DNA of 64,000 nt from positions 124,001 to 188,000 of the forward strand of contig JALNYZ010000001.1 of NCBI GenBank assembly GCA_023229575.1. Reading direction: 5' to 3'. Source of the stretch: Prolixibacteraceae bacterium (GTDB lineage: Bacteria > Bacteroidota > Bacteroidia > Bacteroidales > Prolixibacteraceae). The notes beneath the pieces are model-generated. The model was not told the DNA's origin. It saw only the letters and a program-made list of their open reading frames with translations, and made no database searches. The translations under genes were made by a program, and so were the position numbers. The first letter of the stretch is position 1. Every line of letters starts with the position of its first letter. Positions 43,254 through 51,049 of the stretch are shown here, in pieces.

Positions 43254-43283
43254 TTGGTTCAAACTACCGATTCATTACCTTTG
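43254..43283 (+). promoter_or_regulatory. Promoter of the acyl-ACP thioesterase gene
   Basis: TTTTTG with TTG at 43254-43256, a 19-base spacer and TACCTTTG at 43276-43283: an excellent Bacteroidota promoter. It gives a leader of about 200 bases that contains the TTCGACARGCTCAG repeats. Confidence 0.7.
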
Positions 43284-43359
43284 GCAGGAGAGTTGAATGT
43301 TGAATAATTGGGGAGTTGGAATTCTGATCATCTGCAAATTACTATTGAACCTATCTTCA

Positions 43360-43429
43360 CCCTTCGACAAGCTCAGGGACCGGTCTATTTGCGTTTTTAT
43401 ATAGATGCCCTTCGACAGGCTCAGTGAGC
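43360..43429. repeat. Two TTCGACARGCTCAG direct repeats
   Basis: CCCTTCGACAAGCTCAGGGA (43360-43379) and CCCTTCGACAGGCTCAGTGA (43408-43427) are directly repeated in the leader of the thioesterase gene. This motif is a known widely dispersed intergenic repeat in many bacteria. Confidence 0.8.
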
Positions 43430-43490
43430 AAAAATAATTTTCATACAAAATCAGCACATCATCACATTAGTTAATCAACACATTCTTCTT

Positions 43491-44225
43491 ATGATTCCTG
43501 TTTGGAAAGAACGTTTTAAGATAACTTCGTATCAAGTCGATTTTCAGGAAAACATCAAGCCAACCAACCTGATGCAACTGTTTCAGGAGGCTGCAGGAAA
43601 CCATGCCCAACATTTGGGTGCAGGGTATGCTGCTTTGGTTGAACAGAAGCTTTTTTGGGCCCTGTCGCGGATTCGGGTTGAAATTCTGCAATTGCCAAAA
43701 TGGGGGGACGAAATCCACATTGAGACATGGCCATGCAGTCTGGTTGGACCATTCTTCAGGCGTGATTTTATCTTTTACAACAGCCAGGATGAACCAATTT
43801 GCAAAGGTGTCTCCGGCTGGTTGTTACTAAATGCTGAAACCATGCGACCCCAGCGGGCAGACAAGCTTACCTTCGACATGCCCTTCAATGAGGGCAAACT
43901 TGCCCTGGAGACTTTCCCTGACAGATTAAACGGGACGGCTGAGACAATCATTTTCAGTAAAAAAATCCTCTACAACGAAATCGATGTAAACAACCACGTC
44001 AACAATACACGTTACCTGGATTGGGTGATGGATTGCTTCGACAGCGATTTCTACCGGACGCATCGGCTTAAGGATTTCTCCCTTGAATTCCTGGGCGAAA
44101 TGCATTGGGGGGACGAAGTACAGCTCTTATCCGGGCAGGATGCTACCTCCTTTCACATTCAGGCGTTGAATAGTCAGACTGGAAAGATTGCTTTCAAAGC
44201 AGATATTGATTGGAAAATTACCTAA
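43491..44225 (+). CDS. Acyl-ACP thioesterase
   Basis: 244 residues of the FatA/FatB-type acyl-[acyl-carrier-protein] thioesterase family: two hot-dog domains that hydrolyse acyl-ACP to free fatty acids. The N-terminus VWKERFKITSYQVDFQ and the first helix block (NLMQLFQEAAGNHAQHLG) define hot-dog 1. The catalytic region is ILYNEIDVNNHVNNTRYLDW, with the conserved asparagine and histidine of DVNNHVNN. Length is as usual. A strong promoter precedes it and a CACATAGG hairpin follows the stop. Confidence 0.92.
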   Translation: MIPVWKERFKITSYQVDFQENIKPTNLMQLFQEAAGNHAQHLGAGYAALVEQKLFWALSRIRVEILQLPKWGDEIHIETWPCSLVGPFFRRDFIFYNSQDEPICKGVSGWLLLNAETMRPQRADKLTFDMPFNEGKLALETFPDRLNGTAETIIFSKKILYNEIDVNNHVNNTRYLDWVMDCFDSDFYRTHRLKDFSLEFLGEMHWGDEVQLLSGQDATSFHIQALNSQTGKIAFKADIDWKIT

Positions 44226-44270
44226 AAAAACCTCTTTGTTTCAATAATTTAAGAATCCATTAATTTTTTT

Positions 44271-44330
44271 CACCACAATAGGCACATAGGCCACATAGAA
44301 ACTAATGTGACCTATGTGCCTATTGTGGTG
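44271..44330. repeat. CACATAGG-type hairpin, copy 3 (possible bidirectional terminator)
   Basis: The left arm begins CACCACAATAGGCACATAGG and the right arm ends CCTATTGTGGTG; the stem is close to perfect. A T-run precedes it and AATTTTTT follows it, between the convergent thioesterase and antiporter genes. Confidence 0.85.
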
Positions 44331-44336
44331 AATTTT

Positions 44337-46514
44337 TTATTTGAACAATCTGGAGAACCATTTGACCCGGCCTTTGACAAGGGTCATTCCCTTTTCGATG
44401 AGGGTGTTGTCAAAATCGTGCGAAAACATCAGCTCGGATGTATCGTTTGCTGAAGATGTGTAGACCAAAATAAAGCTGAAGTGCTCAAAATGTTTGGCCA
44501 TTAGTCTTGGTATACTCTCCTGTGATAATTTGTATGACACGCCTCCACTGCGTGGCAAAGGGATAATGATCAGGTCCGAAGGCGACAATTGATGTCCAAG
44601 ATTATGAAATTCCTCCCAGTCGGTAAATTCGGTATGATTTATTGTCACGGAAGTTCGCTGCTGCTGGTGAAACTCACCGACCTTTTCAAAAGTCTGTGGT
44701 GAAGCAAAAAACTGACAAGAGAGATCCAGCGATTTTCCCATTCGGAAAACCCGGCTCAACCAGTTCTGAAAACCAAATTCCCGATCAGCAAATTTTGGAC
44801 AGATGATCACTATTTTTTTGTACAAGTTAAGGTTGGAATGTATGCTCGCAAGCCAGATGGCCTGCTCCGTGTTTTCAACAAGGTATTTGATATTGTTGCC
44901 AAAAAGCATTTCAGAAAACTGGTTCCTCATGGCAAAACCAAGAATGATCTCCGTGGCAAATATCTCTTTGGCCACTCTCTTGATGCCCGCGGTAACTTTC
45001 TGATCGATGGTAGTAACAATTTCAACCTTTTGGTCAATGGCAGCGGCATGGATGATGGCTTTCTCCAGCATTCTTTTGGCTTCGATCAGTTTCGATTTCG
45101 CGGTATGGTCATCATCAACCACTGACAGACTGACAATTGGGAAACGGTTTTTCGGCAGCTTTATGGCAATGGCAAGATCAATCAGGCGCTCCATAGTCCC
45201 GGGATTGGAAATTGGGACCAATATCTTCTGTTCCGTAAGGGGTGTCAAAGGCAATTCCCGGTAGGCATCCCCTTCGATCAGAATCCTCTTGGCGGCATTC
45301 TCGGTTACGAAAGAGGCCACCAGGCAGGTGACAAGAATCAGCACTATGGTACCATTTAAAACATTTTCATCTACAATGCCCATTTTGAAACCCACCATGA
45401 TGACGGCCAGGGTAGCTGCGGCATGCGAACTACTCAAACCGAAAATCAATCGGCGCCATGTAGGTGGAAATTTGAATGTGAAGGAGGTCAATGCTGCTGC
45501 AAGATATTTTCCGATAATCGCAACGATTGTCAATGTACCGGCAATAACCCAGGCTGCTGATCCATTACCGATCACCTTCAAATTGATCAGCATTCCAACA
45601 CTAATCAGAAAAAAGGGAATAAAAATGGCATTCCCAACGAACTCCAGCCGGTTCATCAGGGATGAAGTTTTTGGTACATATCTGTTCAGGGCTATTCCAG
45701 CGGCAAAAGCGCCGATGATGGGCTCCAGACCGGCCACTTCAGATAAAAATGCGGCAAAGAAGACCATGGAGAGGACAAAGACAAAATGGGACCGTTTTTC
45801 CCCCTCCAGCTTCTTAAAAAACCAGGAGGTAACCACCGGTATCAACAAAAAGACGACCAGCAGAAATAGTATGACGGAAATGGCAAAATTTATCCAAAAA
45901 TGAAGGTTTATTTCACCTTTTACGGAGCCTACAATGACGGCAAAAAGAACTAGAACAGCGGTATCAGTCAACATGGTACCGCCCACAGTGATTGCCACTG
46001 CCTCGTGCCTGGAGATCCCCATTCTGCTCACAATCGGATAGGTGACAAGTGTATGTGTAGAAAACATACTGGCTACCAACAAGCTGGCGTTAAAATCAAG
46101 ACCGATAAGGAAGCGGCATACGGGAAACCCGATGGCCATTGGGATCAGAAAAGTGTAAATACCGAAAACCAGACTCTTGTGCTTATTACTCCTAAACTCT
46201 TTCAGGTCCAGTTCGAGCCCGGCCAAAAACATGATGTAGAGCAATCCGATGGTTGAAAAGAGGTCGACCGCGGCATTTTTTTCGATCCAGCCAAGTCCAT
46301 GAGGGCCAATGATCAATCCGGATAAAATCAGTCCGATGATACCCGGAATTTTCAAACTCCTCAGTAGAATCGGGGCCAGAAGAATGATGAAAAGAATCAC
46401 TGCGAAGATCAAAACCGAACTATGAAACGGTTTTTGCAGTAAATCTATCAATCGGTCCAGAATTTGAGTCATGGGAGCGGCGACGGGATTGTTTTCGATG
46501 CCAAATATAGACAA
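44337..46514 (-). CDS. Kef/NhaP-type cation:proton antiporter with C-terminal USP-like domains
   Basis: 725 residues. Residues about 35-410 are a CPA2-type exchanger with 12-13 membrane segments (LKIPGIIGLILSGLIIGPHGLG, GLLYIMFLAGLELDL, EPIIGAFAAGIALNRYVP, SSSHAAATLAVIMVGFKMGI). The last 300 residues are soluble, with EQKILVPISNPGTMERLIDL starting a universal-stress-protein-like domain and a second related fold after about 575. No TrkA-N domain is present. It exchanges potassium or sodium for protons at the inner membrane. An internal start at 46472 (MTQILDRLIDLL) is possible because a TATATTTG -7-like box lies at 46502-46509. Confidence 0.9.
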   Translation of the reverse strand: MSIFGIENNPVAAPMTQILDRLIDLLQKPFHSSVLIFAVILFIILLAPILLRSLKIPGIIGLILSGLIIGPHGLGWIEKNAAVDLFSTIGLLYIMFLAGLELDLKEFRSNKHKSLVFGIYTFLIPMAIGFPVCRFLIGLDFNASLLVASMFSTHTLVTYPIVSRMGISRHEAVAITVGGTMLTDTAVLVLFAVIVGSVKGEINLHFWINFAISVILFLLVVFLLIPVVTSWFFKKLEGEKRSHFVFVLSMVFFAAFLSEVAGLEPIIGAFAAGIALNRYVPKTSSLMNRLEFVGNAIFIPFFLISVGMLINLKVIGNGSAAWVIAGTLTIVAIIGKYLAAALTSFTFKFPPTWRRLIFGLSSSHAAATLAVIMVGFKMGIVDENVLNGTIVLILVTCLVASFVTENAAKRILIEGDAYRELPLTPLTEQKILVPISNPGTMERLIDLAIAIKLPKNRFPIVSLSVVDDDHTAKSKLIEAKRMLEKAIIHAAAIDQKVEIVTTIDQKVTAGIKRVAKEIFATEIILGFAMRNQFSEMLFGNNIKYLVENTEQAIWLASIHSNLNLYKKIVIICPKFADREFGFQNWLSRVFRMGKSLDLSCQFFASPQTFEKVGEFHQQQRTSVTINHTEFTDWEEFHNLGHQLSPSDLIIIPLPRSGGVSYKLSQESIPRLMAKHFEHFSFILVYTSSANDTSELMFSHDFDNTLIEKGMTLVKGRVKWFSRLFK

Positions 46515-46558
46515 ATCGGTTTACAATAAAGGGGGAGAGATTATAGCAAAAACTCCTT

Positions 46559-46801
46559 TTAATTATTTGCTTTATCTATCAATTCACGCAAGTAATTAGG
46601 GCAAAAATCGAACCCGTTTTCCCAGGTGATTCCACCGAATTCATCAATCTTTACTCGATTGAAATAATCAACGTCTAATAATTTAGTCGAAATACCCGTT
46701 GTAATATAAGGTCTTATGTTGATTGTAGCATTAAAATTATCGGCAAATCGAACCCAAATATTATAATTCCCCAGAGGTTTTACATCAATTATTGATTCCA
46801 T
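46559..46801 (-). CDS. DUF2442 protein, orphaned from its partner
   Basis: About 80 residues from ATG 46801 (MESIIDVKPLGNYNIWVRF); in-frame ATGs also occur at 46810, 46843 and 46870. The pattern VRFADNFNATINIRPYI...FNRVKIDEFGGITWENGFDFCPNYL is that of DUF2442. Such genes usually follow a DUF4160 gene, and the pair is often listed among toxin-antitoxin-like or mobile small gene pairs. Here the DUF4160 gene is truncated and out of frame just upstream. The protein itself looks complete. Function unknown. Confidence 0.75.
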   Translation of the reverse strand: MESIIDVKPLGNYNIWVRFADNFNATINIRPYITTGISTKLLDVDYFNRVKIDEFGGITWENGFDFCPNYLRELIDKANN

Positions 46802-46892
46802 AGTAACCATACTTTGCATGAAAATGCGGTGGATTGAGTTCATTGCAATACATCGCAATAATAATTCCATAAAACCTGCATATTTCAGGCAT
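46785..46892 (-). pseudogene. Truncated DUF4160 gene
   Basis: An ATG at 46892 opens a 35-codon frame, MPEICRFYGIIIAMYCNELN then PPHFHAKYG, the conserved N-terminal third of DUF4160 proteins (usually about 75-85 residues). After KYG it runs into the start region of DUF2442 in another frame and stops at 46785-46787. An internal deletion joining the two genes explains this best. Confidence 0.7.
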
Positions 46893-46966
46893 ACCGATCA
46901 ATTTCGATTTTAACAAAAATATTAAATTTAACGAAAATTGTTTCTCATTCTCAAAAAACAAAATAC

Positions 46967-47494
46967 ATGACCATTCCTCCCCTGCTCGACATTGTTCTGC
47001 GCTCGGTCGCAGTCTACCTTTTTATTCTCCTGGCCATCCGCCTGTTCGGGAAAAAAGAACTTGCACAGCTATCCGTGATTGACCTGGTTTTTATTCTGCT
47101 GATCAGCAACGCGGTTCAAAATGCCATGGTTGGCAGCGACTCCTCGCTTTTGGGAGGTTTGGTAGCGGCGCTCGCACTTTTTGCCACCAACTTTGTCTTT
47201 AAGATACTGCTCTTTAAGAGCAAAAAAATAAGTGAGTTTGTTCAGGGAAAGGCAGTCCTGCTGGTCTATGAGGGACATCTTATTCCCGAAAACCTCAAAT
47301 CAGCAGAAATTACATTGGAAGAGATTGAAGCAGCAGCCCGTGAACATGGTGTCGAAAAGATCGGTGAGGTGAAACTGGCCATTCTCGAAGTCGACGGGAA
47401 CATCAGCATTGTCAGCAGCGAGCTGGGCAACAAAACCAAGCACCAGACTCATAAAACAAGGCACAAGCTAAAGGGGAGAGTTAATAATTTTTAG
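46967..47494 (+). CDS. DUF421/YetF-like membrane protein
   Basis: 175 residues. Three N-terminal membrane segments (DIVLRSVAVYLFILLAIRLF, SVIDLVFILLISNAVQNAMV, GGLVAALALFATNFVFKILL) are followed by a cytoplasmic domain with GKAVLLVYEGHLIPENLKSA and GEVKLAILEVDGNISIV. This is the DUF421 (YetF) family of inner-membrane proteins linked in some bacteria to spore or stress functions; the role here is unknown. The C-terminus is extended by a basic tail (KHQTHKTRHKLKGR). Confidence 0.85.
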   Translation: MTIPPLLDIVLRSVAVYLFILLAIRLFGKKELAQLSVIDLVFILLISNAVQNAMVGSDSSLLGGLVAALALFATNFVFKILLFKSKKISEFVQGKAVLLVYEGHLIPENLKSAEITLEEIEAAAREHGVEKIGEVKLAILEVDGNISIVSSELGNKTKHQTHKTRHKLKGRVNNF

Positions 47495-47499
47495 CTGAT

Positions 47500-48483
47500 T
47501 CAGTTGATTACCTCTTCCCATTTTTCACTTGAAACTGATTTTTCCATTGCCTCAAGTACTGCAATATTTTTAAGGATACTTTTATGTTTGAGTGGTTCTT
47601 TTCCTGTTCGAAACATTTCCACCATATCGCGGTAGCATCTTGCCGGGTCGGTTTCCTGCACCCTGGTTTTGAGTTCAACAACACCATTTTTAGTTTCGAC
47701 AAAAGTTTCCCAGCCGCTATGCAGCGAACTGAACACCAGATTGGCCTGTAACCCACTTTCAAAAATCAGGAGAGCCCCGGCCTTTTTCCCGTATTTGTTG
47801 ACTTTTACAACTTTGATGTCTTCGCCAAACATGTACATCAGCGGTTGTATCAGATGTACCCCGTAAAAGAAGATTCCACCAAAAGGGGATTCAATATCCG
47901 CCGGGCCATAGCGTACCACATTATTGATTTCGCCAAGCGACTTTATCTGGTCAGCAATATCGAATGTCGAATCACTCTGAGCAATGGTACTGTACGATGA
48001 AACTGGGGTACCTGCTTCGCGGGCCATTACCAGAAATTCTTTTCCTTCTTCAACCCGGTAACAGAAGGGTTTGTCGATAAATGTCGGAATCCCTGCTTTT
48101 ACGAATGGAGCGGCTGCTTCGAGATGAAATTTAGCATGCCGATGGTCAACTATCAGCGCATCAATTTTGCCAAGCATCTCGGAGGGATTTTTTACAACGT
48201 TCGGGATTGGCCCAAATTCCATTGCTTTTTTTGCCAGTTCTTCTGTTTCGCCCCATACGTATTTCACTTCAACGCCTGGAAATTTCTTGTCGGTATTAAA
48301 CATTTTTGCATAGGTCATCGTGTGCGAGTTTTCGGCGCCAATGATCCCGATGCGGATGGGCTTTTCGACTGAAGGGTTTTCCAAATTCTGGCGGTAAGTA
48401 GTGGCACCAAAGGTTGTAAATGGAATGGCTGACAGCGCTGTCCCCGCTCCTACTGTCTTTATAAATGATCTTCTCGTGTTCAT
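47500..48483 (-). CDS. Tat-exported Gfo/Idh/MocA family oxidoreductase
   Basis: 327 residues. A twin-arginine signal NTRRSFIKTVGAGTALSAIP precedes an NAD(P)-binding Rossmann domain (KPIRIGIIGAENSHTMTYAK) and the family lysine region (GIPTFIDKPFCYRVEEGKEF, the EKP-like motif here DKP). It should fold in the cytosol with its cofactor and be exported to the periplasm. Gfo/Idh/MocA enzymes oxidise or reduce sugars and cyclitols. It directly follows a second Tat-exported member of the family, 10 bases away, at the downstream end of the sugar island. Confidence 0.87.
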   Translation of the reverse strand: MNTRRSFIKTVGAGTALSAIPFTTFGATTYRQNLENPSVEKPIRIGIIGAENSHTMTYAKMFNTDKKFPGVEVKYVWGETEELAKKAMEFGPIPNVVKNPSEMLGKIDALIVDHRHAKFHLEAAAPFVKAGIPTFIDKPFCYRVEEGKEFLVMAREAGTPVSSYSTIAQSDSTFDIADQIKSLGEINNVVRYGPADIESPFGGIFFYGVHLIQPLMYMFGEDIKVVKVNKYGKKAGALLIFESGLQANLVFSSLHSGWETFVETKNGVVELKTRVQETDPARCYRDMVEMFRTGKEPLKHKSILKNIAVLEAMEKSVSSEKWEEVIN

Positions 48484-48493
48484 TGTTTTAAAT

Positions 48494-49840
48494 TTATAAT
48501 TTCATTTCCCAGCCCTTCTCGTAGGTGCGTTGCCAAAAACACTCGGCCTCCTTGTCTTTAATGATATGCCCTGTTTTTTGATCGATGTTCAGCATATGTC
48601 CAACGCGCTGAGAAATATTTCCCAGCTGCACCAGCAGTGTACTTTTATGCCCAGAATCAATGTCGGAATTCAGTTTTTCCCCGTTTTTAATGCTTGCAAA
48701 GAAGTTTTGAATATGCAAACTGTCAAGATCGGCTCCCGGATTGGACAAGTTACGGGCATCTATTATTTTTTCATCTTTCACTTCTTTCACTACCTTGCTT
48801 TGCAAATCGAATATGGTGTATGTATTTCCATCGATCAGTAAACTGCCGTTCTCGCCATAAAACAAAGCCCCTACCGTACTTCCTTCGATGTTTTTTCCAT
48901 TACAGCTTCGCCCTTCCCAGGTCATGGCAACATTGTTGCCAAATTCAAAATTGATAATCTGCGTATCGGGTGTTTCCCAGTCGTCCTGATAACGGTAGCG
49001 TCCTCCGAATGAACTGACTTTAGTCGGGTAATCGACGCCAAGTCCCCATCGTAGCAGGTCTACCATATGGGTACCGTTGTTCAAAGCTTCGCCGGTTCCC
49101 CAATGCCATCGCCAGTGCCAGTTGTAGTGGACGATGTTGTCTTTGAATGCTTTTCTAGGTGCAGGTCCCTGCCACAAGTCCCAGTTGAGCCAATCCGGCA
49201 CGGCTGCTTCTTTGCCAATGCCAATCGGGCCGCGGTTGTTGGTGTACCAACCTTTGCCCAGATAAGGCCGGCCTATTGCTCCGCTTTTCAATTCCTGAAT
49301 AGCATTAATCACATTCGGGTACGAACGTCGCTGGTTTCCCATTTGGATCACTTTGCCATATTTGCCGGATGCTTTGACCAACAGCTCTCCTTCGGCTGGA
49401 TTGTGGCTACATGGTTTTTCCACATACACGTGCTTGCCTGCCTGAATAGCTAAAAGTGCAGCTGGTGCGTGCCAATGGTCGGGTGCGGCAACTACAAGGG
49501 CATCAATATCTTTACTTTCGAGCGATTGACGAAAATCTTCGAATGCGGTAGTCTCAACATTTTTTTTCACACCATAGAGCATCTTCCGGCATTTCTCAAT
49601 AGCACGACTGTCAACATCGCAAATGTGGATCACTTCGCAGTCGGTTTGCCCGGCAAAAGTTTGTGCCAACGCATTCCCTCTGGAATTAACGCCCATCATC
49701 GAAATTCGGATTTTCTCGTTCGAGCCAAGAATTCGGCTGTAACTGAGTGCACTAATTCCCGGCAGAATGCCACCTGCAACAACGGCTGATGCTGCTACCG
49801 ATTTTCTCAGAAATTCCCTACGGGTATTTGTTGTTGTCAT
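48494..49840 (-). CDS. Tat-exported Gfo/Idh/MocA family oxidoreductase
   Basis: 448 residues. It carries a twin-arginine signal TRREFLRKSVAASAVVAGG, then a Rossmann domain (EKIRISMMGVNSRGNALAQ), the catalytic-lysine motif GKHVYVEKPCSHNPAEGELL, and the C-terminal alpha/beta domain with WHWRWHWGTGEALNNGTHMVDLLRW, a pattern common in Bacteroidota and Planctomycetes glycoside-processing oxidoreductases. Some relatives oxidise or hydrolyse glycosides through 3-keto intermediates using a bound NAD. The periplasmic location and the nearby DUF1080 remnant fit such a role. Confidence 0.9.
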   Translation of the reverse strand: MTTTNTRREFLRKSVAASAVVAGGILPGISALSYSRILGSNEKIRISMMGVNSRGNALAQTFAGQTDCEVIHICDVDSRAIEKCRKMLYGVKKNVETTAFEDFRQSLESKDIDALVVAAPDHWHAPAALLAIQAGKHVYVEKPCSHNPAEGELLVKASGKYGKVIQMGNQRRSYPNVINAIQELKSGAIGRPYLGKGWYTNNRGPIGIGKEAAVPDWLNWDLWQGPAPRKAFKDNIVHYNWHWRWHWGTGEALNNGTHMVDLLRWGLGVDYPTKVSSFGGRYRYQDDWETPDTQIINFEFGNNVAMTWEGRSCNGKNIEGSTVGALFYGENGSLLIDGNTYTIFDLQSKVVKEVKDEKIIDARNLSNPGADLDSLHIQNFFASIKNGEKLNSDIDSGHKSTLLVQLGNISQRVGHMLNIDQKTGHIIKDKEAECFWQRTYEKGWEMKL

Positions 49841-49892
49841 AATATGATATAGTATTAAATGTTGTCACTGCAATCTTTTACAACAGCTTAGG

Positions 49893-50996
49893 TTATTTGT
49901 AATTCCCGTGTTTTTTGCATAACTCAATAAACCTGAGCACACGTTCGGGTGAAACATCGTTCTGAATAATATGGGCCGGAGCGATCATGTAACCTCCTTC
50001 TTTGCCCAAAATGCTGATTTTTTCAAGGATGTCGCGTTCAAGTTCTGCATCAGTTCCTTTTGGTAGCAAATCCTGTTGATCGATGGCTCCCCAGAAACTG
50101 AATTGATCGCCAAACCGCTCTTTCATATCCTGAGGTAAATGCCCCGGAACGCCCGGCTGTACCGGGTTGAATACCTCAAAACCTATCTCACGGATGTCTT
50201 CCAGCAGTTCGGCAACAGCCCCGTCGCAATGAAGGATGGGGATGATATCCGGCTTAGCCTCCTTGAAACGGTCGATCATTTTTTTGTAGAAAGGTTTTAG
50301 CTGCTCACGAAAAGTTTCAGGTGATATGATCAGGCTGGCCTGAGTGCCAAAATCATCGCCAACCCAGATGGCATCCACCCCTATTTCGATCAAATGTAAG
50401 CCGATTTGGGTCTGAAACTCTGCGCAGGCTTCAAACAATGGGACCACATATTCAGTTTCCATCATCATGTCGACCAATAATTTCTCCATGCCCACCAACT
50501 GCTGCGCCAATGAGAATATCGTCACTTCTATATCTCCAATAACCAGGTAATCGTTTTTGTACTTTTTCACCAATGCTTCGGCGTCCCGAAAACGTCCGGG
50601 TGCATCAGGATCGGGAAACCGGTATGCTTCAATTTCAGCCTTCGTTTCAACATGGGCCAATGGATATTCAAGCACTTCCACATAAACATCGCCCTGGCGC
50701 ATCCGCATCTGGTATTCATTGAGCCAGGTGCCTTTGTCATCTCTCAGTATACGGTAATCATCCGAAACGGATGCTCCGGTAACTACAACATCGCTGCCCA
50801 AAGCAACCCGTAATTCGTTAGCGCTAATGCGGTAAGTCACATCTTCATAAAGATTTTCGGTATAATGCACCGGAATTCCCAGTGCTTTGCCGAAATGATC
50901 GGACAACTGGCGGCACAGGTCAAACTGAACAGGCACCCTGTCGGGCAATCCGGGCATCCGCTTGAATGCTTTTAACACACGTTCTCTTGAGTTCAT
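49893..50996 (-). CDS. UroD-superfamily protein (methyltransferase-like), copy a
   Basis: 367 residues of the uroporphyrinogen decarboxylase-like superfamily, which also contains corrinoid-linked methyltransferases (MtaA/MtbA). The family start MNSRERVLKAFKRMPGLPDR and the barrel segment VDAIWVGDDFGTQASLIISP are visible. The metal or substrate loop reads ILHCDGAVAELL, near the HxCG form of the methyltransferase branch. True heme-pathway UroD motifs are absent, so it should not be called hemE. It lies between the Tat oxidoreductases and a Tat glycosidase-like gene. The reaction is unknown. Confidence 0.82.
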   Translation of the reverse strand: MNSRERVLKAFKRMPGLPDRVPVQFDLCRQLSDHFGKALGIPVHYTENLYEDVTYRISANELRVALGSDVVVTGASVSDDYRILRDDKGTWLNEYQMRMRQGDVYVEVLEYPLAHVETKAEIEAYRFPDPDAPGRFRDAEALVKKYKNDYLVIGDIEVTIFSLAQQLVGMEKLLVDMMMETEYVVPLFEACAEFQTQIGLHLIEIGVDAIWVGDDFGTQASLIISPETFREQLKPFYKKMIDRFKEAKPDIIPILHCDGAVAELLEDIREIGFEVFNPVQPGVPGHLPQDMKERFGDQFSFWGAIDQQDLLPKGTDAELERDILEKISILGKEGGYMIAPAHIIQNDVSPERVLRFIELCKKHGNYK

Positions 50997-51049
50997 TGAT
51001 ATTTATTTTGTTATTTGTACAAATTCTGTTTTATTGATTTAGTTTCGTG

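Noticed and set aside
49893..50996. hemE (uroporphyrinogen decarboxylase of heme synthesis)
   Set aside because: The three UroD-like proteins lack the N-terminal RQAGR-type substrate motif of HemE and lie in a sugar locus; superfamily membership alone does not justify the name.
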